Notes: generated by a model from the letters alone, not told the origin. A stretch of DNA of 64,000 nucleotides from JAAGZL01 sp050288625 (GCA_050288625.1 JBNKEE010000062.1:1-64000); one strand, 5' to 3'. Positions 26,737-36,155 are shown, counted from the stretch's first letter. Numbers and translations are program-made.

Positions 26737-29148
26737 GTGTTTATAACAAGGAATTACCGTATCAAAGCTTTTCTGTCTATGCTGTTGGTTGCATGCTTGG
26801 TGCAATTATTGGCGGCATGTGGCGGAGCGGAAGATCGCAAGACAAAGTACTTTCAGCGTGGCATGGAGCTCTATGAAGAGGGCAACTATGTAAAGGCCAA
26901 ACTCGAATTCAAGAATGTACTGCAGATCGATCCCAAGGATGCCGAAGGCTATTTCATGTTTGCTCAGATCATGGAAAAAGAGCAGAACTGGCGTCAAGCC
27001 TATGCACTATTCTTGCGGGCGGTTGAGCTTAATCCCAATCACGTGGAGGCGCTGACCCATCTCGGTCGTTTGTATGCCATGAGTGGAGCGCCCGAGAAGG
27101 CCATTGAAACTGCAGATAAGGTGTTGGTATTGAAACCTGGCGACCCGGCAGCAATGGTGGTTAAAGGGTTAGCTAAGGCGCGCATGGGAAATAAAGCGGA
27201 TGCAGTATTGGACGTGGAGGCCGCAGTAAAGGTTGACTCTGACAATATGGATGCAATTCTTTTACTGTCAGCGTTATACGCAGATCTGGGGGATATGGAT
27301 AAGGCTATAGCAATAGCGAAAAAAGGTATAAAGGATTACCCAAAAAACATGGCAGTGCACCTCCTGTTGGCTCGTATGTATGAGAAGACCGGAAATACCC
27401 AGGGTACTATCGATCTTTTGAAAAAGATGATTGCGATTCAGCCTGAAAACCAGACTAACAGGAACCGTCTGGCGGCTTATTATCTTGCCAAGGGGAAAAA
27501 AGCAGAGGCAGAAAAGGTTCTGAGAGAGGCTATTGCAACTAATAGTGATAGCGCTGATGCAAAACTGGCTCTAGTTGAGTTTTTGGGTAAAGACAAGTCA
27601 ACTCGTGAGCAAGCGGTGAAGGAGCTGGAAGGTTTCGTAAAAACCAGTCCCAATGAATACCAACTTCAGTTCGCACTGGCCAAAGTATATTTTGGCGCTG
27701 GCCGCATAGATGAGGCACGGAGTATCTATCAGTTTGTCTCACGTGAAGATGGCAATGGCAAGGATGGAGCAGCTGCTAGGACTAAGCTCGCCGGTATGTT
27801 GATGGTGGAGAAGAAGCTGAGTGAGGCCAAGGCTATGGTCGATGGCGTCCTGGCTAATGATCCGAAAAACAAGGATGCCTTGCTTACCCGCGCTGCTATC
27901 TCTCTTGCTTCAGACGACCAGGACAAAGGCATAGCCGATTTGCGCACCCTGCTGAGTGAAGACCCTGGGCATGTTAGGGGGTTGAGACTCAAGGCCAGGG
28001 CGCATCTGGCAAAAAAAGAGATAGCCTTGGCGCGTGAGAGTCTTGAGGCTGCAATTCAAGCAAGTCCGCAAGAGGCTGCCGCGAATTTTGAGCTGGCCCA
28101 GCTTCTGTTACAGACCGGAAAACCAGATGACGCCATTTCCGTGCTTGAGAAGATGCAGAAGTTTGCGCCTGATCATATCGGCATTATGCAAGGGCTTGCC
28201 AAGATTTATGCTAGCCAGAGGAACTGGGGCGAGGTTGCCAAGGTTGCTAAGCAGATGCAGGCAAAGCATCCAGATAAAGCTCAGGGTTATTACTATGAGG
28301 GTTTGGCATTACAAGCTTCCGGGAAGCTGGAAGAGAGTAAGGATCTGTTAGAGCGCTCGCTAGCGATTTCCCCCAACGCCGTTGAGCCACTAATTGCTGT
28401 GGCAAAGGGCTGGATGGCGTTGCAGCAGCCTGATAAGGCCCTGGAGAGGATAGACCAGGCAATAGCGCACAATGGTGAGAACTTTTTGGCTTACAATCTG
28501 AGAGGCGAAATTCTTATTATTCAAAAGCGTATGGATGAGGCGGAATCTGCATTTAAAAAGGCTAGCGAGATCAACCCCAAGTGGCCTGTTCCATACAGAA
28601 ATCTAGCCAACATTCGCATGATGGATAAAAAGATTTCCGAGGCCATTGGCATGTTAGAGCTGGGTGTGGAAAACACAAAAGATCTCTCTTTAGCTATCGA
28701 GTTAGCATCGGTTTACGATGGCAATAATCACGAAGCCAAGGCGCGGAAACTGTACGAAAAACTGTTAACCGACCGTCCTAACGTAGAGGTGGTAAAGAAT
28801 AATCTAGCCATGATGTTGGTGCGTGGCGAGCCGAATAAGACGGATTTAGACAAGGCGCTGGAGTTGACTAAGGATTTTACCCTTTCGGAAAATCCGGTAT
28901 TTGTGGATACCATCGGTTGGGTTCGCTATAAACGTGGAGAAACCAAGGAAGCCAAGATCCTGCTAGAGCGGGCGTACAATTCAGAACTGAAAGTGCCAGA
29001 GATAAGTTACCATCTAGGCATGGCATATTATAAACTTGGCCTTAAAAAAGAGGCTATGGAAAAACTGGAAGAGGCGCTTAGCTCGGACAGGCCATCTCAA
29101 TGGGTAGAGCAGGCCAAACAGGTTCTGGCGGAGCTTAAGACGAAGTAA
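26737..29148 (+). CDS. prsT: PrsT-like TPR-repeat lipoprotein of the exosortase/EPS system
   Basis: An 803-residue lipoprotein. The signal peptide ends in a lipobox LLAAC with Cys at about residue 28. The rest is made almost entirely of tetratricopeptide repeats with the usual A-x-x-x-F / P pattern every 34 residues. The size, the N-terminal FQRGMELYEEGNYVKAKLEFKN repeat (shown in part) and the context match the TPR lipoprotein found beside exosortase exopolysaccharide loci. It is probably an outer- or inner-membrane scaffold for polymer export or chain assembly. The start is a GTG. It is monocistronic and convergent with the DUF4124 gene. Confidence 0.82.
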   Translation: MFITRNYRIKAFLSMLLVACLVQLLAACGGAEDRKTKYFQRGMELYEEGNYVKAKLEFKNVLQIDPKDAEGYFMFAQIMEKEQNWRQAYALFLRAVELNPNHVEALTHLGRLYAMSGAPEKAIETADKVLVLKPGDPAAMVVKGLAKARMGNKADAVLDVEAAVKVDSDNMDAILLLSALYADLGDMDKAIAIAKKGIKDYPKNMAVHLLLARMYEKTGNTQGTIDLLKKMIAIQPENQTNRNRLAAYYLAKGKKAEAEKVLREAIATNSDSADAKLALVEFLGKDKSTREQAVKELEGFVKTSPNEYQLQFALAKVYFGAGRIDEARSIYQFVSREDGNGKDGAAARTKLAGMLMVEKKLSEAKAMVDGVLANDPKNKDALLTRAAISLASDDQDKGIADLRTLLSEDPGHVRGLRLKARAHLAKKEIALARESLEAAIQASPQEAAANFELAQLLLQTGKPDDAISVLEKMQKFAPDHIGIMQGLAKIYASQRNWGEVAKVAKQMQAKHPDKAQGYYYEGLALQASGKLEESKDLLERSLAISPNAVEPLIAVAKGWMALQQPDKALERIDQAIAHNGENFLAYNLRGEILIIQKRMDEAESAFKKASEINPKWPVPYRNLANIRMMDKKISEAIGMLELGVENTKDLSLAIELASVYDGNNHEAKARKLYEKLLTDRPNVEVVKNNLAMMLVRGEPNKTDLDKALELTKDFTLSENPVFVDTIGWVRYKRGETKEAKILLERAYNSELKVPEISYHLGMAYYKLGLKKEAMEKLEEALSSDRPSQWVEQAKQVLAELKTK

Positions 29149-29189
29149 TTCGTTGTTGTCTATGCGACGAAATGGGGAAAGGGAGTTCC

Positions 29190-29648
29190 CTATTCGCAGT
29201 ATTTCTTGATTGCTTTTTTCGCCTTTTCTATATCTGCCGTGCGCTCTTCGTCGGATAGTATTTTGTACTCTCCGTCATCCATCTTCTTCTTTATCCTTGG
29301 ATGAAGCTCAAGGGATGACAGATTCTTTTTTGCATTCTCGCAGTTTTGTTTTTTGATCTCAGCGTTCCTTATTGTTTTCTCCTCTTTCTCCTTAGCCTCA
29401 TTTTTTTCTTTTTTGGCTTTTTCGCTTGCCTCCAGCCGCGCTTTGAGTTTATTTGTGGTTCCACTTGACTCGCTGGCAGGCGCGGGCGGTGGTGCTTTGA
29501 TTACAGTAGCATTTGTTCCAGATGGTGGGCGAGATTGGGAGTAGATGGTAACGCCGTTTTCGTCGACCCAACGGTAGGTCCTTGCCGTGGCTGGTGCTAA
29601 CCAGGTCAGAAATAGCACGGAAAAAGCAACGATATAATTAATTCTCAT
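29190..29648 (-). CDS. DUF4124 domain secreted protein
   Basis: A 152-residue protein with a signal peptide (cleavage after ATA near residue 22), then the DUF4124 core TYRWVDENGVTIYSQSRPP. After an Ala/Pro-rich linker there is a highly charged Lys/Glu helix, likely a coiled coil (KARLEASEKAKKEKNEAK). DUF4124 proteins are common periplasmic or cell-surface proteins of gammaproteobacteria with unknown function. It stands alone, convergent with the TPR lipoprotein gene. Confidence 0.8.
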   Translation of the reverse strand: MRINYIVAFSVLFLTWLAPATARTYRWVDENGVTIYSQSRPPSGTNATVIKAPPPAPASESSGTTNKLKARLEASEKAKKEKNEAKEKEEKTIRNAEIKKQNCENAKKNLSSLELHPRIKKKMDDGEYKILSDEERTADIEKAKKAIKKYCE

Positions 29649-29823
29649 GTTTCCCCATTAGCCTTAGGATTAAATATGACTCATATTATGGTCCCGTATT
29701 CTCCATAGGCAAGTATTTGCAGCCGCTTTGTGAATATGTTTTGGGATTTTGTGAGGTTTTGCAGGGTTTCTATGCGTCAGATAGATTTAGATAAGAAATA
29801 GACCGTCTATGTCTCTGTTTTCC

Positions 29824-29852
29824 TTGACCTGCTTACTCAATATTAGTAATTT
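29824..29852 (+). promoter_or_regulatory. candidate sigma-70 promoter for ilvI
   Basis: TTGACC at 29824-29829 and TAATTT at 29847-29852 are separated by 17 bases, about 85 bp upstream of ilvI. The -35 match is good and the -10 match is moderate. I saw no leader peptide rich in branched-chain codons in the 289-bp gap. Confidence 0.3.
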
Positions 29853-29937
29853 GAGCTGTTCTGTCATTTTTCACCGATTTTTCGGCGCTAGGCAGGCAAT
29901 TTTTGGGTTGGCGAGGTAGTAGGCGGAGGTTTTTGAC

Positions 29938-31656
29938 GTGGAATTGAGTGGTTCCGAGATCGTCGTTCAATGTTTGAAGGACGAAGGTGTGGAATATGTT
30001 TTCGGCTACCCAGGCGGAGCTGTTCTTCACATCTATGATGCAATTTTCAAGCAGGATGATGTTAAGCATATCTTGGTGCGTCATGAGCAGGGCGCTGCTC
30101 ATGCTGCAGACGGTTATGCGCGTTCTACCGGGAAGACCGGGGTTGCGCTGGTTACCTCTGGGCCGGGCGCTACCAATGCGGTAACCGGCATCGCTACGGC
30201 CTATATGGACTCTATACCGATGGTGGTTCTCACAGGCCAGGTACCTTCGCCATTCATTGGCAGCGATGCCTTCCAGGAGGTAGATACGGTCGGTATCACC
30301 CGCCCCTGCGTGAAACACAATTTTTTGGTCAAGGATGTGAAAGATTTGGCCATGACATTCAAGAAGGCATTTTATATCGCCAGGTCCGGTCGTCCTGGAC
30401 CGGTTGTTATCGATATACCGAAGGATGTTACCGATCCCGGGGTCAAGATTCCTTACGAATATCCGGAAAATATATCCATACGCTCATACAATCCGGTTAC
30501 CAAGGGCCACTATGGACAGATCAAGAAGGCAGTAGGGATGATTCTCTCTGCCAAGAGACCTGTGGTCTACTCTGGTGGTGGCGTGGTTCTGGGTAACGCC
30601 TCCGAACTTCTTACCGATTTTGTTCGGCAACTTGGTCTACCTATAACAAGCACCCTTATGGGCCTGGGCGCCTATCCGGCGAGCGATAAACAGTTCTTGG
30701 GGATGCTGGGTATGCACGGCACCTATGAAGCCAATATGGCAATGCATGGCACTGACGTGCTGGTGGCCATAGGCGCGCGTTTTGATGATCGCATAACTGG
30801 CCATGTGGATAGATTCTGTCCTGATGCAAAGATCATTCATATCGATATAGATCCATCATCCATCTCCAAAAACGTACGGGTGGATATCCCGATCGTAGGA
30901 GCGGTGGATCTGGTGATGCAGGACATGCTCAAGGCTTTTAAGGAGAGCAAGGCCAAACAGGACAAAGATGCTCTGAAAGATTGGTGGGGTCAGATCGAGC
31001 AGTGGCGTGCTAAGAACTGTCTAAGATATGATCGCAAGAGCGATCTAATCAAGCCGCAGTATGCACTTGAAGTTTTACATAAAGTCACCAATGGCAATGC
31101 CTACGTTTGTTCTGATGTGGGGCAACATCAGATGTTTGCCGCCCAGTTCTATGGTTTTGACAAGCCCAGACGCTGGATAAACTCCGGTGGCTTGGGCACC
31201 ATGGGTTTTGGCCTGCCTTCAGCGGTGGGGGTAAAGATGGCCCATCCCGACAAGGATGTTGTAGTTGTTACCAGTGAGGCCAGCATCCAGATGTGTATCC
31301 AGGAGCTCGCAACCTGCAAACAGCATGGACTTCCTATCAAGATCCTGGTCCTGAATAACGGTTTTATGGGTATGGTGCGCCAGTGGCAGGAGTTCTTCTA
31401 TGAGAAGCGTTACTCTCATTCGACTGTGGACGATACACCTGATTTCATCAAACTGGCGGAGAGTTACGGCCATGTTGGGATGAGGATCACTAAGAAGGCG
31501 GATCTGGAGAAGGCCATGCAGGATGCGTTTGCCATGAAGGATCAGTTGGTCTTTATGGACGTGGTTATAGATCCGGATGAAAATGTATATCCGATGATTG
31601 AGGCGGGTAAAGCACACAACGAGATGTTTCTTCCCCCTGAAAGCGAGTTGGTTTGA
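29938..31656 (+). CDS. ilvI: acetolactate synthase large subunit
   Basis: Condenses pyruvate with pyruvate or 2-oxobutyrate in the first step of valine, leucine and isoleucine synthesis, using thiamine diphosphate, Mg and FAD. It has 572 residues. The N-terminal VFGYPGGAVLHIYDA and RHEQGAAHAADGYAR contain the catalytic Glu. The central FAD domain has GARFDDRITG. The C-terminal TPP/Mg motif, normally T-G-D-G-S, reads T-S-E-A-S at residues 445-449, although the flanking IQMCIQEL and LNNGFMGMVRQWQ are normal. The GTG start has GGCGGAGG about nine bases upstream. The small subunit follows directly. Confidence 0.94.
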   Translation: MELSGSEIVVQCLKDEGVEYVFGYPGGAVLHIYDAIFKQDDVKHILVRHEQGAAHAADGYARSTGKTGVALVTSGPGATNAVTGIATAYMDSIPMVVLTGQVPSPFIGSDAFQEVDTVGITRPCVKHNFLVKDVKDLAMTFKKAFYIARSGRPGPVVIDIPKDVTDPGVKIPYEYPENISIRSYNPVTKGHYGQIKKAVGMILSAKRPVVYSGGGVVLGNASELLTDFVRQLGLPITSTLMGLGAYPASDKQFLGMLGMHGTYEANMAMHGTDVLVAIGARFDDRITGHVDRFCPDAKIIHIDIDPSSISKNVRVDIPIVGAVDLVMQDMLKAFKESKAKQDKDALKDWWGQIEQWRAKNCLRYDRKSDLIKPQYALEVLHKVTNGNAYVCSDVGQHQMFAAQFYGFDKPRRWINSGGLGTMGFGLPSAVGVKMAHPDKDVVVVTSEASIQMCIQELATCKQHGLPIKILVLNNGFMGMVRQWQEFFYEKRYSHSTVDDTPDFIKLAESYGHVGMRITKKADLEKAMQDAFAMKDQLVFMDVVIDPDENVYPMIEAGKAHNEMFLPPESELV

Positions 31657-31658
31657 TT

Positions 31659-32150
31659 ATGAGACATATTATTTCAATCCTAATAGAGAACGAATCAGGG
31701 GCGTTGTCACGCGTGGCCGGACTGTTTTCTGCGCGTGGTTACAATATCGAGGCGCTTACGGTCGCACCAACAGAAGATCCATCTCTGTCTCGCATGACCC
31801 TGGTGACCAGTGGTAATGAAGAGATCATTGAGCAGATCACAAAGCAGTTGAACAAGCTGGTGGAGGTGGTAAAACTGCTGGACCTATCAGAAGGGTCACA
31901 TATTGAACGCGAGATGATGCTGGTTAAGATCAAGGCCGAAGCCGCGAACAGGGAAGAGTTGAAACGTTTGGTGGACATCTTCCGTGGCAGGATCATCGAC
32001 GTAACAGATACCAGCTACATTGTGGAGATGACAGGCGACAGTGGAAAACTGGATGCCTTCATCAAGTCGGTGCATGAAGATCTGGTGGTGGAGGTGGTGC
32101 GAACCGGCCCATCCGGCATAGCTCGTGGCGCCAAAGGGCTGACGCTTTAA
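31659..32150 (+). CDS. ilvH: acetolactate synthase small (regulatory) subunit
   Basis: About 163 residues, with an N-terminal ACT domain (RHIISILIENESGALSRVAG) that binds valine and gives feedback control, followed by the ALS_SS C-terminal domain. It activates the large subunit. The ATG at 31659 lies two bases after the ilvI stop and gives the standard N-terminus. The upstream in-frame TTG at 31653 would only add MI and is less likely. Confidence 0.94.
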   Translation: MRHIISILIENESGALSRVAGLFSARGYNIEALTVAPTEDPSLSRMTLVTSGNEEIIEQITKQLNKLVEVVKLLDLSEGSHIEREMMLVKIKAEAANREELKRLVDIFRGRIIDVTDTSYIVEMTGDSGKLDAFIKSVHEDLVVEVVRTGPSGIARGAKGLTL

Positions 32151-32202
32151 CTTGGGCTAATTTAGAAAATCGTAGGTATGAATATTCCTGCGATATTGAA
32201 AA

Positions 32203-32343
32203 TATGGTCCCTTCTCCCCCGGAGGACCTCGGTACCCCCCCCCTCGTTGGGTGGAAGGAAAGGATGGGGGGGTTAAGATAATGACTTATTCATACTTTAC
32301 ACCCTCACCCCAACCCTCTCCCTGAGGGAGAGGGGGTTAATGA
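32203..32343. repeat. C/G-rich palindromic repeats between ilvH and ilvC
   Basis: The stretch at 32203-32279 is made of C- and G-runs. At 32314-32334 there is a perfect hairpin, CCCTCTCCC / GGGAGAGGG with loop TGA, preceded by CACCCTCACCCCAA. The same family recurs in other gaps of this window (near 34265, 40048 and 43741). It may end or attenuate transcription between ilvH and ilvC. Confidence 0.75.
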
Positions 32344-32400
32344 GACAGTAGTGAAAATATATTTATATTTTTTGGAATACGATTAAAAAGGTAATCTCAA

Positions 32401-33417
32401 ATGAGTTTGAACATCTATTACGACAAAGACGCAGACCTATCCATCATCCAGGGCATGAAGGTCGCCATCATCGGATATGGCTCCCAGGGTCACGCACATG
32501 CCAACAATCTCAAAGACTCTGGTGTTGACGTAACCGTTGGACTGCGTCCGGATTCAGGTTCTGCCGTTAAGGCCACCAATGCCGGTCTTAAGGTAAAGCC
32601 GGTGCCGGAGGCAGTTGCTGGCGCAGATGTGGTGATGATCCTTACCCCTGATGAGTTCCAGTCCGTACTCTATAGAGATGAGATAGAGCCGAATATCAAG
32701 AAGGGCGCTACACTTGCCTTCGCCCACGGCTTTGCCATCCACTACAATCAGGTTGTTCCACGGGAAGATCTTGATGTGATCATGATTGCTCCCAAGGCTC
32801 CTGGCCATACCGTACGTAGCGAATTCCAGAACGGCGGTGGTATCCCCGATCTGATTGCCGTGTTCCAGGACGCAAGCTGCAAGGCCAAAGAGACCGCTCT
32901 CTCCTATGCTTCCGCTATTGGCGGTGGCCGTACCGGTATCATCGAGACCACCTTCAAGGATGAGACCGAGACCGACCTATTCGGCGAACAGGCGGTGCTC
33001 TGTGGTGGTGTGGTAGAGCTGATCAAGGCGGGATTCGATACCCTGACCGAAGCCGGCTATGCTCCTGAGATGGCCTATTTTGAGTGTTTGCACGAGATGA
33101 AGTTGATCGTAGATCTGATCTACGAAGGCGGTATCGCCAACATGAACTACTCCATCTCTAACAATGCGGAGTATGGTGAGTATGTTACTGGGCCTAAGGT
33201 GATCAACGAGGAGAGCCGCTGGGCTATGCGTGAGGCGCTGCATAACATTCAGACTGGCGAGTATGCCAAGAAGTTTATCCTGGAAGGAATGTCCAACTAT
33301 CCTGAGATGACTGCACAGCGTCGTCTCAACGCCGCTTCGGATATCGAGCAGGTGGGTGAGCGCCTGCGTGGCATGATGCCGTGGATCAAGAAGATCGTAG
33401 ATAAATCCAAGAACTAA
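32401..33417 (+). CDS. ilvC: ketol-acid reductoisomerase
   Basis: Converts acetolactate or acetohydroxybutyrate to the dihydroxy acid by a Mg-dependent methyl shift and NADPH reduction. It has 338 residues, the short class I form. The NADPH motif VAIIGYGSQGHAHANNL is near residue 20. APKAPGHTVR and the DLFGEQAVLCGG block with metal-binding acidic residues are present, and CLHEMKLIVDLIYEGG supplies the remaining ligands. It is separated from ilvH by 250 bp of repeat-rich DNA, so it may have its own promoter. Confidence 0.97.
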   Translation: MSLNIYYDKDADLSIIQGMKVAIIGYGSQGHAHANNLKDSGVDVTVGLRPDSGSAVKATNAGLKVKPVPEAVAGADVVMILTPDEFQSVLYRDEIEPNIKKGATLAFAHGFAIHYNQVVPREDLDVIMIAPKAPGHTVRSEFQNGGGIPDLIAVFQDASCKAKETALSYASAIGGGRTGIIETTFKDETETDLFGEQAVLCGGVVELIKAGFDTLTEAGYAPEMAYFECLHEMKLIVDLIYEGGIANMNYSISNNAEYGEYVTGPKVINEESRWAMREALHNIQTGEYAKKFILEGMSNYPEMTAQRRLNAASDIEQVGERLRGMMPWIKKIVDKSKN

Positions 33418-33428
33418 AGTTTGTGTTA

Positions 33429-33453
33429 GGTCGGAGTCAAATTGACTCCGACC
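33429..33453. promoter_or_regulatory. perfect 12-bp inverted repeat after ilvC
   Basis: GGTCGGAGTCAA (33429-33440) and its exact reverse complement (33442-33453) surround a single A. It begins 12 bp after the ilvC stop and is not followed by a T-run. It could be a hairpin that protects the ilvC mRNA or a protein-binding dyad. It also overlaps the TTG at 33442, which argues against that pssA start. Confidence 0.55.
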
Positions 33454-33480
33454 GTTAACGCTAACATGCGAAGAGTATTG

Positions 33481-34248
33481 ATGCCGGAAGAAAAACTACA
33501 GGCAAAACGCAGACGCGGTATCTATCTGCTGCCGAATCTGTTTACCACCGCTGCACTGTTCAGCGGTTTCTACGCCGTGCTTGCGGCAGTTAATAGTCAG
33601 TTTGATGCTGCTGCCATCGCTATCTTTGTTGCCATGGTGTTGGATGGCATGGATGGCAGGGTGGCTCGCATGACCAACACTCAGACCGCCTTCGGGGCAG
33701 AATACGACAGTCTCTCCGATATGGTTGCCTTCGGTCTGGCTCCCGCCTTGGTAATGTATGTATGGGCGCTTAAAGGGTTGGGTAAGTTCGGTTGGTTAGC
33801 GGCGTTTATCTACACAGCTGCCGCAGCTTTGCGGTTGGCGCGCTTTAATACCCAGGTTGGTATAGCGGACAAGCGTTATTTCCAGGGGTTGCCCAGCCCT
33901 GCGGCCGCAGCGATTTTGGCGGCCGCCGTCTGGGGTGCGGCAGAGTATGGAATCCACAAGGATGATGTATCATCGTTGGTCGGGATCCTGACGGCCGTTG
34001 TCGGATTGCTTATGGTCAGTAACTTTCGCTACCACAGTTTCAAGGAGCTGGATTTTCGCGGCAAGGTGCCGTTTTTTGCGCTGGTCGTGATCATGTTGGT
34101 ATTCGCAATAATCCTGTGGGAGCCTCCATTCGTCCTGTTTGCTGTTTTCCTCTCGTACGCTGTTTCTGGACCAGTTCTGACCATAATCTACCTGCGACAG
34201 CGTAGGAAAGAGCGGGAAGAACTAAAGGGCGAGCCAGAGGAAAAGTAG
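33481..34248 (+). CDS. pssA: CDP-diacylglycerol-serine O-phosphatidyltransferase
   Basis: A membrane CDP-alcohol phosphatidyltransferase that makes phosphatidylserine. The signature D-G-x2-A/G-R-x8-G-x3-D-x3-D is present as DGMDGRVARMTN...AEYDSLSDM, with about seven hydrophobic segments. Starts at TTG 33442, ATG 33466 and ATG 33481 are possible. I prefer 33481, which has GAAGAG six bases upstream and begins MPEEKLQAKRRRGIYLLPN. The ilvC-pssA-leuA neighbourhood is common in gammaproteobacteria. Confidence 0.92.
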   Translation: MPEEKLQAKRRRGIYLLPNLFTTAALFSGFYAVLAAVNSQFDAAAIAIFVAMVLDGMDGRVARMTNTQTAFGAEYDSLSDMVAFGLAPALVMYVWALKGLGKFGWLAAFIYTAAAALRLARFNTQVGIADKRYFQGLPSPAAAAILAAAVWGAAEYGIHKDDVSSLVGILTAVVGLLMVSNFRYHSFKELDFRGKVPFFALVVIMLVFAIILWEPPFVLFAVFLSYAVSGPVLTIIYLRQRRKEREELKGEPEEK

Positions 34249-34593
34249 GGGCGCTTGTCGTCTCATTCGTCCCCTCTCCTCTTAGGGGAGAAAGGACCGA
34301 TATTGCAATTATCGGGATGGCAATGAGGCAGGTTCTAACTTGGCAAGAATCAAACCATGGGTTATATTTCAATACATGGCTTGTTACGACGCAACAAACT
34401 ACAACTCCTTCGCCGCCTTCCGGCAGGTTGCGTCCGTGCGCCTTCCTCTAGATGTACTGCGACTGCTGCCCTGAGGGGCAAATATACAAAACACCCTGGC
34501 GAGGGCCCGCAGTACGCACAAACAAGACAGATTTCCCAAGATTAAGTTAACATCCCAACCATAGACTCGTTTGGGATGTGTATGGAGTTAAGC
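34249..34593. other. intergenic region pssA-leuA
   Basis: These 345 bases have no convincing gene. The first 50 contain a member of the C/G-rich palindromic repeat family (CCCCTCTCCTCTTAGGGGAG at about 34275-34294). The last part has a hairpin at 34550-34579. The middle is unremarkable. GGAG at 34584-34587 is the leuA ribosome site. Confidence 0.5.
34550..34579 (+). promoter_or_regulatory. hairpin just upstream of leuA
   Basis: ACATCCCAA at 34550-34558 pairs perfectly with TTGGGATGT at 34571-34579 around a 12-base loop. It ends five bases before the leuA ribosome site, so it could influence translation or transcription. No leader peptide or T-run was seen, and the function is unknown. Confidence 0.4.
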
Positions 34594-36144
34594 ATGAACA
34601 CACAAGATCGTTTGATCATATTTGATACCACCCTCCGCGACGGTGAGCAGAGTCCCGGAGCGTCCATGACCAAAGACGAGAAAATCCGTATTGCCAAGGC
34701 CCTGGAGAAGATGCGGGTGGATGTCATAGAGGCGGGCTTCCCCATTGCCAGCCCCGGAGACTTTGAGGCGGTGCAGGCGGTGGCCCAGATCATCAAAGAT
34801 AGCACCGTATGCGGCTTGGCCCGGGCACTGGATAAGGATATAGATCGTGCCGGTGAGGCGCTTAAGGGCGCCAATTCGGGACGCATCCATACCTTTATCG
34901 CCACCTCGCCAATCCACATGGAGCATAAGCTGCGTATGTCTCCGGATCAGGTGGTGGAACAGGCGGTAAAGTCGGTAAAACGTGCGCGTGGATTTACCGA
35001 TAACGTGGAGTTTTCCGCCGAGGATGCCGGCCGTTCCGAGATTGACTTCCTTTGTCGTATCGTCGAGGCGGCAATCAAGGCGGGGGCCAACACAATCAAT
35101 ATCCCGGATACCGTGGGCTACAATGTACCCTGGCAGTTCGGCAACACCATAAAGGAGATAATGGAGCGGGTACCGAATTCCGATAAGGCTATATTTTCGG
35201 TGCATTGTCATAATGACCTCGGATTGGCCACATCCAATTCCCTCTCTGCGGTGTTGAACGGCGCCAGACAGGTGGAGTGCACCATCAACGGGTTGGGTGA
35301 GCGGGCCGGTAACGCCTCTTTGGAAGAGGTGGTGATGACGGTGCGCACCAGGCGCGATGTATTCGAGTGTGACACCAATCTGGACGCCACCCAGATCGTG
35401 ACCTGTTCCCGCCTGGTCTCCAACATCACAGGATTTCCGGTACAGCCAAACAAGGCGGTGGTGGGAGCCAACGCCTTCGCCCACGAATCCGGCATCCATC
35501 AGGACGGTGTGCTTAAGAGTCGCGAGACCTACGAGATCATGCTGGCCGAGGATGTGGGCTGGGCCCAGAATCGCATGGTGATGGGCAAACATTCCGGGCG
35601 CAGCGCCTTTCGTGCCCGTCTGGAGGAGTTGGGTATTGAGTTCGGTTCGGAAGAGGAGTTGAACGACGCCTTCCGCCGTTTTAAGGACTTGGCTGACAAG
35701 AAGCATGAGATCTTCGATGAGGATCTCCAGGCGTTGGTGACGGATGTCTCTATGCGTGCGGAAAACGAGATAGTGAATCTGGTCTCGCTTAAGGTGTGCA
35801 CCGAGACGGGAGAGACTCCGGTTGCATCCATCGTGTTGTCTGTGGATGGTGAGGAGGTATCAAGCTCCTCTGAGGGCAGCGGCCCTGTAGACGCTACCTT
35901 CCGCGCCATCGAGTCAATCGTGGATACCGGATGTGAGTTGCTGCTCTACTCGGTAAACGCCATCACCAGTGGCACCGACGCCCAGGGTGAGGTGACCGTA
36001 CGTCTGGAGCGAGGCGGGCGCATAGTGAACGGGCAGGGGGCGGATACGGATATCGTCATCGCTTCCGCCAAGGCCTATGTCAACGCCTGCAATCATATTA
36101 TGCAGGGTGTGAAGAAGGCCCATCCGCAGACCAGCGGAGTTTAA
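34594..36144 (+). CDS. leuA: 2-isopropylmalate synthase
   Basis: The first committed step of leucine synthesis, joining acetyl-CoA and 2-oxoisovalerate. About 516 residues, the long form with a C-terminal leucine-binding regulatory domain. FDTTLRDGEQSPG near residue 10 carries the metal and catalytic Arg/Asp, and SVHCHNDLGLAT and ESGIHQDGVLK follow. The ATG at 34594 has GGAG six bases before it; the longer in-frame start at 34576 would place the ribosome site inside the gene. Confidence 0.97.
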   Translation: MNTQDRLIIFDTTLRDGEQSPGASMTKDEKIRIAKALEKMRVDVIEAGFPIASPGDFEAVQAVAQIIKDSTVCGLARALDKDIDRAGEALKGANSGRIHTFIATSPIHMEHKLRMSPDQVVEQAVKSVKRARGFTDNVEFSAEDAGRSEIDFLCRIVEAAIKAGANTINIPDTVGYNVPWQFGNTIKEIMERVPNSDKAIFSVHCHNDLGLATSNSLSAVLNGARQVECTINGLGERAGNASLEEVVMTVRTRRDVFECDTNLDATQIVTCSRLVSNITGFPVQPNKAVVGANAFAHESGIHQDGVLKSRETYEIMLAEDVGWAQNRMVMGKHSGRSAFRARLEELGIEFGSEEELNDAFRRFKDLADKKHEIFDEDLQALVTDVSMRAENEIVNLVSLKVCTETGETPVASIVLSVDGEEVSSSSEGSGPVDATFRAIESIVDTGCELLLYSVNAITSGTDAQGEVTVRLERGGRIVNGQGADTDIVIASAKAYVNACNHIMQGVKKAHPQTSGV

Positions 36145-36155
36145 TAAGAGGATCT

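Noticed and set aside
29649..29937. Attenuator leader peptide before ilvI
   Set aside because: No short frame rich in Ile, Leu or Val codons with a following terminator-antiterminator pair was found.
34588..35706. 372-codon open frame antisense to leuA
   Set aside because: It lies fully inside leuA on the other strand, has no ribosome site or recognisable domain, and its composition is that expected from the complement of a real gene.
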